Assembly: GCA_023423605.1 (NCBI GenBank)
Contig: JAFAFF010000242.1
Location: 1-13,876, forward strand
DNA from: Pseudomonadota bacterium
GTDB taxonomy: Bacteria > Pseudomonadota > Gammaproteobacteria > Xanthomonadales > Xanthomonadaceae
Direction: 5' to 3'
DNA: 13,876 nt
The translations under genes and the position numbers were made by a program. Positions 6,323 to 13,876 of this stretch are shown here, in pieces (the first letter of the stretch is position 1; every line of letters starts with the position of its first letter). The notes under the pieces were generated by a model. That model did not search any database and was not told where the DNA came from. It saw only the letters and a program-made list of their open reading frames with translations.

Positions 6323-7126
6323 TTACTGCGGCAGCACTTCCAGGGTCGCCACGTAGCTGAGGCGACGCTTGCTGGCCTGCTTCACGGAGGTCTTGTCATC
6401 CTCGGTGCCGGTTTCCAGCCAGTACATGCCGGCTTCCGGCCAGGTCACGCGGATTTCGCCCTTTGCATCGCTGGCCACCTTGATCTCCTCCTGAGCGTTG
6501 CGGTAACGCGTGGCACCGCGCACGATCTCGAACTCCAGCCCGGCGGTCGGCTTGCCGTCCACCAGCACGCGGAAGGTGGCTTCCTCGCCCACGAACAGAT
6601 CGTTCGGATGTGCCAGCGCCACCAGTTCGATGCCCTTGCCGGTCGGCTTCAGCGCCGTACCGTTCGGCGTGCCGTTGGTGACGAAGGTTTCCACGCGGCC
6701 TACCGACTGCGATACCTGCACGTTGGTGGCGCCCTTGGGCAGCTCGCCGAAGGTCGCCGCCGTACCGCGCCAGCGCTTGCGTTCGCCGTTCTGTTCATAG
6801 GTGGCGAACAGGCCATCGTTCACCGAGGCGATGCGATAGGTGCCCTGCTGCTTCAGTTCGATGTCGAACACGCTGCGGAACTTGCCGGTGGCCGGATTCT
6901 GCGGCTGCACGCTGCTGCCGTCAGGGGCGGTGATCACCAGTGATTCCAGCCGCAGTGGCACGTGGTTGAAGTAGAACAGGTCATTGGACACGGCACCGTC
7001 GACGGTGATCCACGGATCATTGCCGGCGATTACCGTCTGCGACGGCAGCAGCCAGGCCTTGTGCGCCAGGGCGGAAAACGGAAGGGCAGCGGCCAGGGCG
7101 GCGGCGAGGACGAGCGTGCGCTTCAT
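6323..7126 (-). CDS. Exported DUF4198 protein
   Basis: This encodes 267 residues. [21 protein letters not shown] is a signal peptide, and the mature protein begins HKAWLLPSQ, the conserved start of DUF4198 proteins. The N-terminal His after cleavage is reminiscent of metal-binding periplasmic proteins; DUF4198 is related to NikM-like subunits of nickel/cobalt uptake. The rest looks like beta-sandwich sequence, for example [19 protein letters not shown] chose the ATG at 7126 because the signal peptide begins there and a GGAG site lies ten bases upstream; the frame is open further upstream to 7201. It lies between DUF2271 and apbE in a PepSY-DUF2271-DUF4198-apbE-reductase order, which suggests a periplasmic role in iron or flavin chemistry. 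The exact function is unknown. Confidence 0.8.
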   Translation of the reverse strand: MKRTLVLAAALAAALPFSALAHKAWLLPSQTVIAGNDPWITVDGAVSNDLFYFNHVPLRLESLVITAPDGSSVQPQNPATGKFRSVFDIELKQQGTYRIASVNDGLFATYEQNGERKRWRGTAATFGELPKGATNVQVSQSVGRVETFVTNGTPNGTALKPTGKGIELVALAHPNDLFVGEEATFRVLVDGKPTAGLEFEIVRGATRYRNAQEEIKVASDAKGEIRVTWPEAGMYWLETGTEDDKTSVKQASKRRLSYVATLEVLPQ

Positions 7127-7208
7127 GGGCAGGAAACTCCAGGCAGGAAATGAGGTGTGCGACGAAGGACGGGAAACCGGCGAGGATTCAACCTCTTCCA
7201 TCTCCCTT

Positions 7209-7727
7209 TCAGGGCTTGGCCGTGAGCGTGACCTTGCCGAGTTCGGTGCTGCCCTGGGCAGAACCGTTCTGCGCGGTCCTGGCCGGCCAGGTGAAGGGAA
7301 TCTTCAGCAGTTCGCGGCCGCCGACTTCGCGCACCGCTTCCACCACCAGCGTGTAGTTGCCCGGTGCGAGCTGCTTCAGGGCCGGCTGGCTGTCGCTGAA
7401 GGACAGGGCGTGGGTGCCGGCCGGGCGGGTGGGGCCGGTCACGCCGTCCACCGGAACGTCCAGGGTGCGGCCGCTCTTGCGCCACCACTGGCGCAGGTCC
7501 GGCAGCCACTTGGTGCCATGGCCTTCGCTGTTGCCGGTCTGCTGGTACCACACCGACAGGTTGGCGGCGACCTTCTGGTCGGCACCTTCCAGCCAGACCG
7601 CCACATACGGGCGATGGTATTCGGCGACGTTGAGCTTGGGCACCTCGACGTTGATGTCCAGGGTGGCGGCGTAGGCGGGCGATGTGGCCAGCAGGCCGCT
7701 GAGGGCGATGGTGAGGGTGACGCGCAT
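7209..7727 (-). CDS. Exported DUF2271 protein, probable flavinylation target
   Basis: This encodes 172 residues with a signal peptide at about 1-20 (ending SPAYA-A). The body matches DUF2271: [22 protein letters not shown] (about 41-62 in part), [16 protein letters not shown] (71-86), then [14 protein letters not shown] at 93-106. D94-G-V-T-G-P-T100 closely resembles the D-x-x-(S/T)-G-A-(S/T) motif that ApbE modifies with FMN in NqrC- and RnfG-type proteins, and an apbE gene lies two genes downstream. The C-terminal part ([18 protein letters not shown]) is beta-rich. I infer a periplasmic flavoprotein that carries electrons. The ATG at 7727 has a GGAG site five bases upstream. It starts 31 bases after the PepSY gene stop, and 82 bases follow before DUF4198. 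Confidence 0.82.
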   Translation of the reverse strand: MRVTLTIALSGLLATSPAYAATLDINVEVPKLNVAEYHRPYVAVWLEGADQKVAANLSVWYQQTGNSEGHGTKWLPDLRQWWRKSGRTLDVPVDGVTGPTRPAGTHALSFSDSQPALKQLAPGNYTLVVEAVREVGGRELLKIPFTWPARTAQNGSAQGSTELGKVTLTAKP

Positions 7728-7758
7728 GGGCGGCTCCAGCAGGGAAGGTCGAAGAGGG

Positions 7759-8397
7759 TCAGTGGATCAACAGCAGGGCGATAAGCAGCGGAATCATCAG
7801 CCCCAGGCCCACCAGCGGCCAGGTCATGCGCCGCTGCCGCGCATGCAGGTGGAGCAGGAACAGGCCGGTGATGCAGAACACCAGGCAGGCCACCGCGAAC
7901 AGGTCCAGGAACCAGCCCCAGGCGGGGCCGGCGTTGCGTCCCTTGTGCAGATCGTTGAAGTAGGACACCGCACCGCGCGAAGTGGATTCGTATTCCACTG
8001 CGCCGCTTTCGCGGTCGATGCTCAGCCAGGCATCGCCGCCGGGGCGCGGCAGCGACAGGTAGATCTCCCCGGCAGACCATTCGGCCGGACGGGCACCGAT
8101 GGCGATGTCCAGTTCCGCATCCAGCCACTGACGGACAGCGCGCGGCACCGGTGCGTTGCCGTCTTCGCGTCCACCGAGCGCCGCAAGCACGTCGTCCGGC
8201 AGGGTCAGCTGGCGGCTTTCCACCTGCGGGGTGGCTTCGATCTTCGCGGCGTGGTTCAAGGTGATGCCGGTCGCCGCGAACAGCAGCATGCCGATCAGGC
8301 AGACCGCCGAACTGATCCAGTGCCACTGGTGCAGGGTGCGCAGCCAGAAGCCACGGCTCTGCTGGTGCTGCACGGCGGAAGATGCGGGACGGCTCAC
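7759..8397 (-). CDS. PepSY-associated transmembrane protein (possible haem-linked iron reductase subunit)
   Basis: This encodes 212 residues from GTG at 8397. TM1 is at about 28-47, a periplasmic PepSY-like region at about 50-155, and TM2 and TM3 at about 160-182 and 189-211. Histidines at the membrane edges (H23, H26, H49, H151, H183, H185) are placed like haem ligands. Related PepSY membrane proteins such as FoxB/PiuB-type reductases act on ferric siderophores, so a similar role is inferred. The alternative start is a TTG at 8424, which adds nine residues. I prefer GTG because the predicted transcription start (about 8421) would leave TTG at or before the 5' end; neither start has a ribosome binding site. 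It is the first gene of the five-gene set and lies directly behind a Fur-box-like site. Confidence 0.8.
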   Translation of the reverse strand: MSRPASSAVQHQQSRGFWLRTLHQWHWISSAVCLIGMLLFAATGITLNHAAKIEATPQVESRQLTLPDDVLAALGGREDGNAPVPRAVRQWLDAELDIAIGARPAEWSAGEIYLSLPRPGGDAWLSIDRESGAVEYESTSRGAVSYFNDLHKGRNAGPAWGWFLDLFAVACLVFCITGLFLLHLHARQRRMTWPLVGLGLMIPLLIALLLIH

Positions 8398-8427
8398 GGC
8401 AGGTGGGAAGGCGGAAGATGACAACGC

Positions 8428-8456
8428 ATTACATCATTGATGAGAATTATTCGCAA
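8428..8456 (-). promoter_or_regulatory. Fur-box-like operator overlapping a sigma70-type promoter
   Basis: TGAGAATTATTCGCA at 8441-8455 matches the 7-1-7 Fur consensus (TGATAAT-N-ATTATCA) at 12 of 14 informative positions or nearly so, and it stands out as AT-rich in this GC-rich region. On the minus strand TTGCGA (8456-8451) and TGTAAT (8433-8428) are 17 bases apart, a good -35/-10 pair with the Fur-like site in the spacer. Fur with iron bound would block polymerase, giving iron-repressed expression of the PepSY-to-reductase set. Confidence 0.75.
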
Positions 8457-8502
8457 TTGACCCCGGTGGTGCCGGCCGCTGGCCGACGCCCCGGTCCCGT
8501 GC

Positions 8503-10929
8503 TCAGAAACGGACGTTCAGGCTCACCCAGACGTTCCGCGCCTTGTCCTTGTTGTTGTAATCGTCCTCGAACAGCACTTCATTGGCACTGTCCCCGTAGA
8601 CACCACTGCCATCCAGGTCGGCGAACAGGGTCTGGTAGGTGGTGAAATCGCGGTCGAGCAGGTTGTTGATGCGCGCATTGATGGTCAGCCATTGCGTCGC
8701 CTCGAACGACGCGCCCAGGTGCAGCACCGTGTAATCCTTGTAATACAGCTCCTGGCCGGTGACGCTGCTTACGTCGCGGTAGCGCCTGGAGCGCGCTTCG
8801 GCGGTGAGGAACATGTTGAAGCGGTCGCTGGCCTGCCAGTCGAAGGTGGCGTTGGCCATGTGCCGCGCACTGTTGCCCAGCGGCCGTCCTTTTGCCGCGC
8901 CGCTCTTCTGCTCGCTGTCGGTGAAGGTGTAGTTGGCGCGCAGGCCGAAGTGCGTGTTGATGTTCCAGCGGCCGGCGATTTCCGCACCCTGGATCACCAC
9001 CTCGTCGATGTTCACCGTCCGCGAGCTGCTGGAATATCCCAGTTCGGCATACTCGCCGCTGGCGGTGCACGCCAGGGTCAGGCCAGGGCCACAGGGCTGC
9101 GAGGAAATCTTGTCGTCGAAGCGGTTGTGGAACACCGTGGCATTGAAGTTGTGCCCGGCCGGGTGCTGCCAGTACACCGCCAGTTCGGTGCTGGTGCTGG
9201 TTTCCGGCTTCAGCTCCGGGTTGCCGTACATCGGCGAGGTGCCCTGGCCACCGAAGCCGACCACGCCGTCATACAGCTGGGTGGTCTTGGGCGTCTTGAA
9301 GCCGGTGCTCACGCCGCCCTTCACCGTCCATGCCTCGTTGACGGTATATACGCCGTACAGGCGCGGGCTCAGGTGGTCGCCGAACACTTCATGGTCGTCA
9401 TAGCGCAGGCCGTAGGTGATGCCCAGCGGTTCGACCACCGTCCAGGTGTCTTCGGCGAACAGCGAATACATGTTGTGGTCCTGGGTCTGTCCCGGGGTAC
9501 CGGCTTCGGTGCCGAACACACCATCGGTCAACTCGCCGCGGATCACCTGCGCACCGACCACGGCCACGTGCTGGCCGGCGGCCTGGAATGGAATGTCCAG
9601 CTTGGCATCCAGCGTGTACTGGGCGCTTTCCAGGATGCGTCTGGGGCGCGGCAGGAATGTCGATCCGGCCAGCGCGCGACGCTCGGCCAGCGACATGCCT
9701 GCGTATGGACCGGTGGCATCGATCATCTGCAGCAGGTGTTCACGCTCGGCCACGGTGAAGGGCATGGTGCGGCCCTCGTTGTTGGTGGCCACGTGCGCAA
9801 GCGACACCAGGCTGTTGCCGAAGCTCCAGTTGCCTTCATGGGTGAGTGCCCAGGCATCGCGGGTGAATTCCTGGGTGGGGCCGTAGCCCGCGCGCGGATT
9901 GGCGCGGCGCGACCAGCTGCCGCCATTGGCGGCACACGCACCGGCACTGGTGCCGGCAGCGCCCAGGCAGAAATTACCGGCGGTGAAGATGCTGCTGAGG
10001 CTGTCCACCGTGCCGACCGGATATTCCTCTTCGCCGTCGTCGTTGATCTTGATGGAGTTGTCGTATTCCTGCCGCGAGGTGTCGTAGTCCAGGGTCAGCC
10101 GCTGGGTATCGCTGATGTTCCAGTCCAGGCTGAGGCCGCCGGCCTTGTTGGTGTTGTCCACGGTCTTGCCGCCGCCGCCGAAGCCGAGCGTGCGCGGATG
10201 CAGGGTGCCGTTGGGATCGGTCGCCGGCGCGTACACCGGATTGGATGCCTTGCGGTCGTACCAGCCGGCCCGCGCGCTGAGATTCAGCACGCCGGGCACC
10301 AGCGGCCCGGACACGTACAGGTCGGCGGTGCTGTCATCGCCGAACTCGTCATCGGTTTCGAAGGTGCGCGCCAGCGTCGCCGAACCGCTCCAGCTTTCCA
10401 GCGAACGCTTGGTGATGATGTTGATGACACCGCCCATCGCATCGGCACCGTACAGCGTGGATGCCGGGCCACGGATCACTTCGATGCGCTCGATGGCGTC
10501 CAGCGGTGGAATGTGGTTGAACTGGTTGCCGCCGAAGTTGTTCGGATAGATGTCGCCGTGGTTGTTCTGGCGACGGCCGTTGACCAGGATCAGCGTGTAG
10601 TCCGAACCCATGCCGCGCAGGGAAATGCTGCCCTGGCCGGTCTTGTCGCGCGTTTCGCCCACGTCCACGCCTTCCAGGTCGCGCACCGCGTCGAGCAGGG
10701 TCATGTACGGGCGTTTGGCCAGGTCTTCCCGGGTGACGACGGAGATGCTGGCCGGGGCATCGGTGATCTTCTGCTCGAAGCCGGAAGCGGTGACCACCAC
10801 GGTATCCAGGGTCTGCGGCGCACCTGCGGGTGCCCCGTTGGCGAAGGCGGGCGCATGCAGGGCGCAGAGCAGGGCGGCGGAAAGGGTGTGGCGGGACAGG
10901 GACGAACGGAAACGATGGCGCTGGGCCAT
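8503..10929 (-). CDS. TonB-dependent outer-membrane receptor, CirA/FepA-like (ferric catecholate siderophore)
   Basis: This encodes 808 residues. The signal peptide is about 1-30 (ending HAPAFA). A TonB box, LDTVVVTAS, is at about 41-49. The plug domain runs to about 165 with RPYMTLLDAVRDLEGVDVG, SLRGMGSDYTLILVNG, IERIEVIRGPASTLYGADA and GGVINIITK. A 22-strand barrel follows and ends in the aromatic C-terminus VSLNVRF. Plug and barrel sequence are closest in style to CirA/FepA receptors for ferric catecholates; the exact ligand cannot be read from sequence. I chose the ATG at 10929 for its GAGG site eight bases upstream; an in-frame start at 10953 is less good. The next gene in transcription order (PepSY) has its own Fur site. 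I see no Fur site directly upstream of this receptor, so it may be transcribed with the small membrane protein gene before it. Confidence 0.9.
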   Translation of the reverse strand: MAQRHRFRSSLSRHTLSAALLCALHAPAFANGAPAGAPQTLDTVVVTASGFEQKITDAPASISVVTREDLAKRPYMTLLDAVRDLEGVDVGETRDKTGQGSISLRGMGSDYTLILVNGRRQNNHGDIYPNNFGGNQFNHIPPLDAIERIEVIRGPASTLYGADAMGGVINIITKRSLESWSGSATLARTFETDDEFGDDSTADLYVSGPLVPGVLNLSARAGWYDRKASNPVYAPATDPNGTLHPRTLGFGGGGKTVDNTNKAGGLSLDWNISDTQRLTLDYDTSRQEYDNSIKINDDGEEEYPVGTVDSLSSIFTAGNFCLGAAGTSAGACAANGGSWSRRANPRAGYGPTQEFTRDAWALTHEGNWSFGNSLVSLAHVATNNEGRTMPFTVAEREHLLQMIDATGPYAGMSLAERRALAGSTFLPRPRRILESAQYTLDAKLDIPFQAAGQHVAVVGAQVIRGELTDGVFGTEAGTPGQTQDHNMYSLFAEDTWTVVEPLGITYGLRYDDHEVFGDHLSPRLYGVYTVNEAWTVKGGVSTGFKTPKTTQLYDGVVGFGGQGTSPMYGNPELKPETSTSTELAVYWQHPAGHNFNATVFHNRFDDKISSQPCGPGLTLACTASGEYAELGYSSSSRTVNIDEVVIQGAEIAGRWNINTHFGLRANYTFTDSEQKSGAAKGRPLGNSARHMANATFDWQASDRFNMFLTAEARSRRYRDVSSVTGQELYYKDYTVLHLGASFEATQWLTINARINNLLDRDFTTYQTLFADLDGSGVYGDSANEVLFEDDYNNKDKARNVWVSLNVRF

Positions 10930-11072
10930 GGCGGTAACCTCGGGAGAAGGCAAAGAAACGTCGCCCGTACGCAGGATGCGGGGCGAACGCGATGCGCCCG
11001 GTCAGGGCGAAGAAGGTACGGCGGATATCGTCGGCGCGCGTCCCGGCCGGGACGGCGGCACCGGAAACGGAT

Positions 11073-11588
11073 TCAGGCCCGCGGGGGCGCCTGGCCGCGT
11101 TGCTGGCGACGTCCGGGCGCATCATCGCGCGGCGGACGCGGGCCGGTATCGGCCCAGTCGCTGGAACGGTGCGCAGGCTGCGGTTGCTGCCGGATGAGCT
11201 GCTTCCATGTGGTGGCGAGCGCAGCCACCACCATCGGCCGGGATGGCGCGTCGTCTGTCCGCCCGGTCTGCAGCACGGCGCGGCGCAGTTTGGCCGGCCC
11301 CTGCTCATGCAGACTGTCTTCACCGCCACCGCGTTCTTCCAGCGGCAGCGGAGGCATCGCAACGGCTGCGCCAGCACCCGCTGCTGGAGCCAGCACCGCC
11401 AGTGAGCCCATCAGCAGGGCAAGCACCGCGATCCACGCCAGCAGGCTGGACAGCGCCGGGCGCTGGCAGCGCATGGCGGCACCGAGCTGGCGATGGCGGT
11501 GTGGCTGGTGCAAGGAAGGCCCCGGATGATGATCGCCGCTGAGGACCGGCGTGGACGGGGCGTGATTGTAGTGAGAGGCGTTAACCAT
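11073..11588 (-). CDS. Small hypothetical membrane protein
   Basis: I do not recognise a family. The frame from ATG 11588 gives 171 residues. Residues 1-38 are histidine-rich (HYNH, DHHPG, HQPHRHR), one strong hydrophobic helix follows at about 46-77 (LLAWIAVLALLMGSLAVLAP), and the rest is polar and rich in Pro, Arg and Gln. An inner start at ATG 11474 would give 133 residues with the helix near the N-terminus like a signal anchor. Neither start has a clear ribosome binding site. The Fur-like site at 11595 lies so close to ATG 11588 that the inner start may be the true one. Codons look like those of real genes here, and the position between a Fur-like site and a TonB receptor suggests an accessory role in metal uptake. 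The 143 bases between it and the receptor hold no gene I can support. Confidence 0.5.
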   Translation of the reverse strand: MVNASHYNHAPSTPVLSGDHHPGPSLHQPHRHRQLGAAMRCQRPALSSLLAWIAVLALLMGSLAVLAPAAGAGAAVAMPPLPLEERGGGEDSLHEQGPAKLRRAVLQTGRTDDAPSRPMVVAALATTWKQLIRQQPQPAHRSSDWADTGPRPPRDDAPGRRQQRGQAPPRA

Positions 11589-11594
11589 TGCAAA

Positions 11595-11609
11595 TGAGAA
11601 CCGTTCCCG
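11595..11609 (-). promoter_or_regulatory. Weaker Fur-box-like site
   Basis: The plus strand reads AAATGAGAACCGTTCC around 11592-11607. The TGAGAAC half (11595-11601) is close to the Fur half-site, and the other half is poor. It lies just before the small membrane protein and the CirA/FepA-like receptor, as expected for an iron-repressed operon. No good -10/-35 pair was found with it. Confidence 0.45.
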
Positions 11610-11618
11610 TGCCGCCGG

Positions 11619-11679
11619 GTAGAGCGGGGCTCTGCCCCGCTGTGCGGTGTGTCCCCAGCCGGGAAGAGCCCGGCTCTAC
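11619..11679. repeat. SMAG inverted pair
   Basis: A plus copy at 11619-11642 and an inverted copy at 11657-11679 form two adjacent hairpins. The inverted copy has one loop change (GGGAAGAG rather than GGGCAGAG). The pair lies 16 bases beyond the stop of the PKHD dioxygenase gene and about ten bases from the Fur-like site of the next unit. It therefore marks the boundary between two iron transcription units and may insulate them. Confidence 0.88.
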
Positions 11680-11695
11680 GTGGGCTCTGCGGGGG

Positions 11696-12373
11696 TCAGA
11701 CCTGCGACCAGCGCCGCAGCAGGTTGTGGTACACGTTGGTCAGCTGCAGCACCGCGGCGGCATCGGCGCCGCTTTGCCGCAGCCGTTCCAGCGCGGTGTC
11801 GGTTTCCCACAGCAGGCGCCGCTGCGCATCGTCGCGGACCATGCTCTGCACCCAGAAGAACGAAGCCAGCCGTGCACCACGGGTCACCGGGTTCACCTGG
11901 TGCAGGCTGCTGGACGGGTACACGATGAGATCGCCAGCGGGCAGTTTCACTTCGTGCTCGCCGTAGGTATCGCTGACCACCAGTTCGCCGCCGGCGTATT
12001 CGTCAGGCGCGGACAGGAACAACGTGCACGAAACATCCGAGCGCAGGTGGCGATGGCCACCGTTGGCCATCACCGCGCCATCCACATGGAAGCCATAGGT
12101 GCCGCCGCCCTGGTAGCGGTTGAAGCGCGGCGGAAGAATCCTCAGCGGCAGCGCAGCAGCGAAGAACAGCGGATTACGCTGCAGGGCGCCCTGTACCACG
12201 GCGCCCAGTTCGGCCTTCAGCGGCGATGCGTCGGGCAGCTGCTCGTTGCGTTTGACCTGCGCGCCCTGCGCACCGACCGTCTCGCGGCCATCGGTCCAGT
12301 CGGCGGTGTCCAGCCGCTGGCGCAGCGCACGCAGTTCGTCGGCGGACAATACGTTGGGAATGTGCAGCAGCAT
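11696..12373 (-). CDS. piuC: PKHD-type Fe(II)/2-oxoglutarate dioxygenase (PiuC/YbiX family)
   Basis: This encodes 225 residues, the family's usual length. It is a cytoplasmic Fe(II)/2-oxoglutarate dioxygenase whose substrate is not established in this family. The iron triad is present: His96 and Asp98 in YGFHVDG, and His158 in SSSLHQV. Arg168 (TRGAR) should bind 2-oxoglutarate. Other family sequence includes [23 protein letters not shown] and [28 protein letters not shown] chose ATG 12373 because [14 protein letters not shown] is the conserved N-terminus; the frame is open back to 12469 but overlaps the receptor gene there. It follows a Fiu/PiuA-like receptor by 52 bases, the standard pairing seen in Pseudomonas and Escherichia, and is presumably co-transcribed under iron control. 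The gap holds a strong hairpin. Confidence 0.88.
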   Translation of the reverse strand: MLLHIPNVLSADELRALRQRLDTADWTDGRETVGAQGAQVKRNEQLPDASPLKAELGAVVQGALQRNPLFFAAALPLRILPPRFNRYQGGGTYGFHVDGAVMANGGHRHLRSDVSCTLFLSAPDEYAGGELVVSDTYGEHEVKLPAGDLIVYPSSSLHQVNPVTRGARLASFFWVQSMVRDDAQRRLLWETDTALERLRQSGADAAAVLQLTNVYHNLLRRWSQV

Positions 12374-12391
12374 GGGCGGGTCCGGAATAAG

Positions 12392-12419
12392 GCGCGGGGC
12401 GGCAGGTGCTGCCCCGCGC
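12392..12419 (-). terminator. GC-rich intergenic hairpin between receptor and dioxygenase
   Basis: GCGCGGGGCGGC (12392-12403) pairs with GCTGCCCCGCGC (12408-12419) around an AGGT loop, a 12-bp stem with one wobble. It starts seven bases past the receptor stop on the minus strand. The tail CTTATTCC is only mildly T-rich, so it is more likely a partial terminator or mRNA stabiliser that lowers piuC expression relative to the receptor than a full stop. Confidence 0.55.
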
Positions 12420-12425
12420 GCAGGC

Positions 12426-13876
12426 TCAGAAGCGGAAATCCGCGCTGAGCAGGAAGGTGCGCGGGGCACCCGGGGTATAACGGTAGCCGCTCTTGTTGAT
12501 TGCGGCCACGTACTGCTTGTCGAACAGGTTGTAGCCGTTCAAGCGCAGCACCAGCGCTTCGTTGACCGCCCACGACACCACCGCATCGTAGACGGTATAC
12601 GACTTGGTGAACTCCGGGGTGCCGACCGCACCGTCGGTGCCGCGATGCATGCTGCCGGAATAACGCACGCCACCGCCGACGGACACCCCATGCGGCAACG
12701 CATAGGTGGTCCAGCCGGTGAACGCCTCGTCGGGCGTGTAGGTCAGGCTGGGCGAGCCATCGCTGGCCATGCTGGCACCCTCGACCACCTTGGTGTCCAT
12801 GCGCGTATAGCCGGCCGACAACGACCAGTTGCGGGTGATCCTGCCAACCGCCGACAGTTCCACGCCCTGTACGCGCTTCTCTCCGGTCTGGGTGGCATTG
12901 CCGTTGTCGTCCAGCACCTGGGTGTTGATCTCGTTGGTCACCTCGGTGCGGAACAGCGCCATGTTCAGCGCCAGCGCTTCATCCAGCACGTTCCACTTCG
13001 TGCCCACCTCGAACGTGCGCGCCTTCTGCGGATCGGCATTGATGCCGTTGGCATTGCCGGCGGCCGTGGCCAGCTGGAAGTTGGCGCCTCCCGGCGGCTG
13101 CTGTGACAGCGCGTAGTTGGCGTACAGGCTGACCGCCTCGTTGGCCTTGTAGACCGCACCCAGCTTCCAGTTGAGCAGGGTGTCCTCGGTATCGGTGTTG
13201 ACCGTTTCCACCAGGCTGCCGGTGGGCAGGCTGCCGCAGCTGACCGCGCCGCGGCCGCTGCCGCCACAGGCCGCGCTGCTGCGGTACTCGGTACGGTAAT
13301 GGTCCACCCGCAGCCCGGCGGTCAGCAGGAACTGCTCGCCGAAGGCCAGCGTATCGAACGCATACAGCGAGGCGGTATCCGTCCTGCCATCGCTGCCGGC
13401 GCCGTTGCGCGCCCAGGACAGGCTGCCAGCCGTGTGCGGATCCGGCGCATACAGGCTCGTGGGCAGCAGCGCGCCTGCACCCACCAAGGTCCAGTTCTGC
13501 TGTTCTTCGCGGGTCAGTTCCAGGCCGGTGCTCAGGTTGTGGCGCACGCTGCCGGTGGCGAAATCGGCACGCAGGTTGAGCTGGTCGGTGACGATGGTGT
13601 TCTGCTGGTCCTTGTAGGTCGGGTTGCTGCGGGCCAGGGTATAGGTGGACAGATCGTTGATATCCGTCCACTTGATGTTGCCGGCGCGCGGATCGGCGGC
13701 CGTACCGCCGGTGGACATGAACGCGGTCAGCAGGTAGTCCTGTTCCGTCCGGCCCCAGCGCAGCGTGTTGCTCAGCTTCAGCGCATCGGAGAAATCGTGC
13801 TCGAAGCGGAACGTGGCCATGCGCGCGGTGACGTCGTCATGGTCGTAATGGGTTCCGTAGAAGTTCTCCGGGTCCA
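12426..13876 (-). CDS. TonB-dependent siderophore receptor, Fiu/PiuA-like (5' end outside window)
   Basis: The frame stays open to the right edge: residues [18 protein letters not shown] precede the first in-window Met at 13820, so the visible 483 codons are the C-terminal beta-barrel of a larger gene. Features include [92 protein letters not shown] and the aromatic C-terminus FLLSADFRF. This is typical of FhuA/Fiu-type siderophore receptors (TonB-siderophore family). Linkage to a PiuC/YbiX dioxygenase points to the Fiu/PiuA group, which imports ferric catechol monomers and is a known entry route for siderophore-conjugated cephalosporins in relatives. Signal peptide, TonB box and plug are not in the window, nor is the promoter. 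Confidence 0.88.
   Translation of the reverse strand, partial: DPENFYGTHYDHDDVTARMATFRFEHDFSDALKLSNTLRWGRTEQDYLLTAFMSTGGTAADPRAGNIKWTDINDLSTYTLARSNPTYKDQQNTIVTDQLNLRADFATGSVRHNLSTGLELTREEQQNWTLVGAGALLPTSLYAPDPHTAGSLSWARNGAGSDGRTDTASLYAFDTLAFGEQFLLTAGLRVDHYRTEYRSSAACGGSGRGAVSCGSLPTGSLVETVNTDTEDTLLNWKLGAVYKANEAVSLYANYALSQQPPGGANFQLATAAGNANGINADPQKARTFEVGTKWNVLDEALALNMALFRTEVTNEINTQVLDDNGNATQTGEKRVQGVELSAVGRITRNWSLSAGYTRMDTKVVEGASMASDGSPSLTYTPDEAFTGWTTYALPHGVSVGGGVRYSGSMHRGTDGAVGTPEFTKSYTVYDAVVSWAVNEALVLRLNGYNLFDKQYVAAINKSGYRYTPGAPRTFLLSADFRF

Noticed and set aside
5090..6943. 617-codon open frame on the plus strand opposite apbE and neighbours
   Set aside because: It spans three recognised minus-strand genes and their boundaries and shows no family sequence.
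8461..8502. Terminator after the CirA/FepA-like receptor
   Set aside because: CGGCC (8473-8477) and GGCCG (8481-8485) can pair around a three-base loop, but the stem is short and no T-run follows on the minus strand.
10930..11072. Separate promoter or Fur site directly before the CirA/FepA-like receptor
   Set aside because: The stretch is GC-rich with no AT-rich Fur-like dyad or credible -10/-35 pair, so transcription from the upstream gene seems more likely.
8692..11529. 945-codon open frame on the plus strand opposite the TonB receptor
   Set aside because: It mirrors the receptor codons, its translation is repetitive in Val/Gly/His/Arg with no domain, and the minus strand holds a clear full-length receptor with signal peptide and TonB box.
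1..13876. tRNA, rRNA, insertion sequence or phage genes
   Set aside because: No cloverleaf, rRNA segment, transposase or integrase sequence was seen; the only mobile-type signals are the non-autonomous SMAG repeats.

Overview
The window looks like chromosome from a high-GC gammaproteobacterium of the Xanthomonadaceae, most likely Stenotrophomonas (maltophilia complex or a close relative). The main sign is eight short GTAG-ended hairpins in three clusters (224-283, 2895-3040, 11619-11679). These match the SMAG (Stenotrophomonas maltophilia GTAG) REP-like family. The protein families also fit that genus.

Layout. Positions 1-81 (minus) hold the first 27 codons of a probable M20 peptidase. Positions 82-461 are intergenic with one SMAG pair. 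On the plus strand follow a small exported ComEA-like helix-hairpin-helix protein (462-788), a gene-free GGA-rich stretch ending in a strong intrinsic terminator (789-1056), two exported L,D-transpeptidases of different families (1110-2165 and 2194-2898), a four-copy SMAG array, and a HutD/Ves-family protein (3073-3696). From 3690 to the right end every protein gene is on the minus strand, and nearly all relate to iron.

Iron region, in order of transcription. First comes the 3' part of a Fiu/PiuA-like TonB-dependent siderophore receptor with a PiuC/YbiX-type PKHD dioxygenase behind it. Next is a small membrane protein of unknown function, followed by a complete CirA/FepA-like receptor. Last is a five-gene set: PepSY-associated membrane protein, DUF2271, DUF4198, ApbE FMN transferase, and a membrane-anchored flavodoxin/NADPH reductase. 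A good Fur-box-like site overlaps a candidate promoter in front of the five-gene set, and a weaker one lies before the small membrane protein. My reading is that the receptors import ferric siderophores. A flavin/haem electron-transfer chain at the inner membrane, with FMN attached by ApbE to DUF2271, would then help reduce and release the iron.

Most striking observation. The non-coding interval 789-1056 carries 13 GGA triplets at roughly 20-nt spacing. At least six lie in small hairpin loops, and a 16-bp-stem intrinsic terminator follows. This is the architecture of CsrB/RsmY/RsmZ-type RNAs that titrate the translational regulator CsrA/RsmA. I propose it as a candidate RsmA-sponge RNA. I cannot run a search to say whether it is already catalogued.
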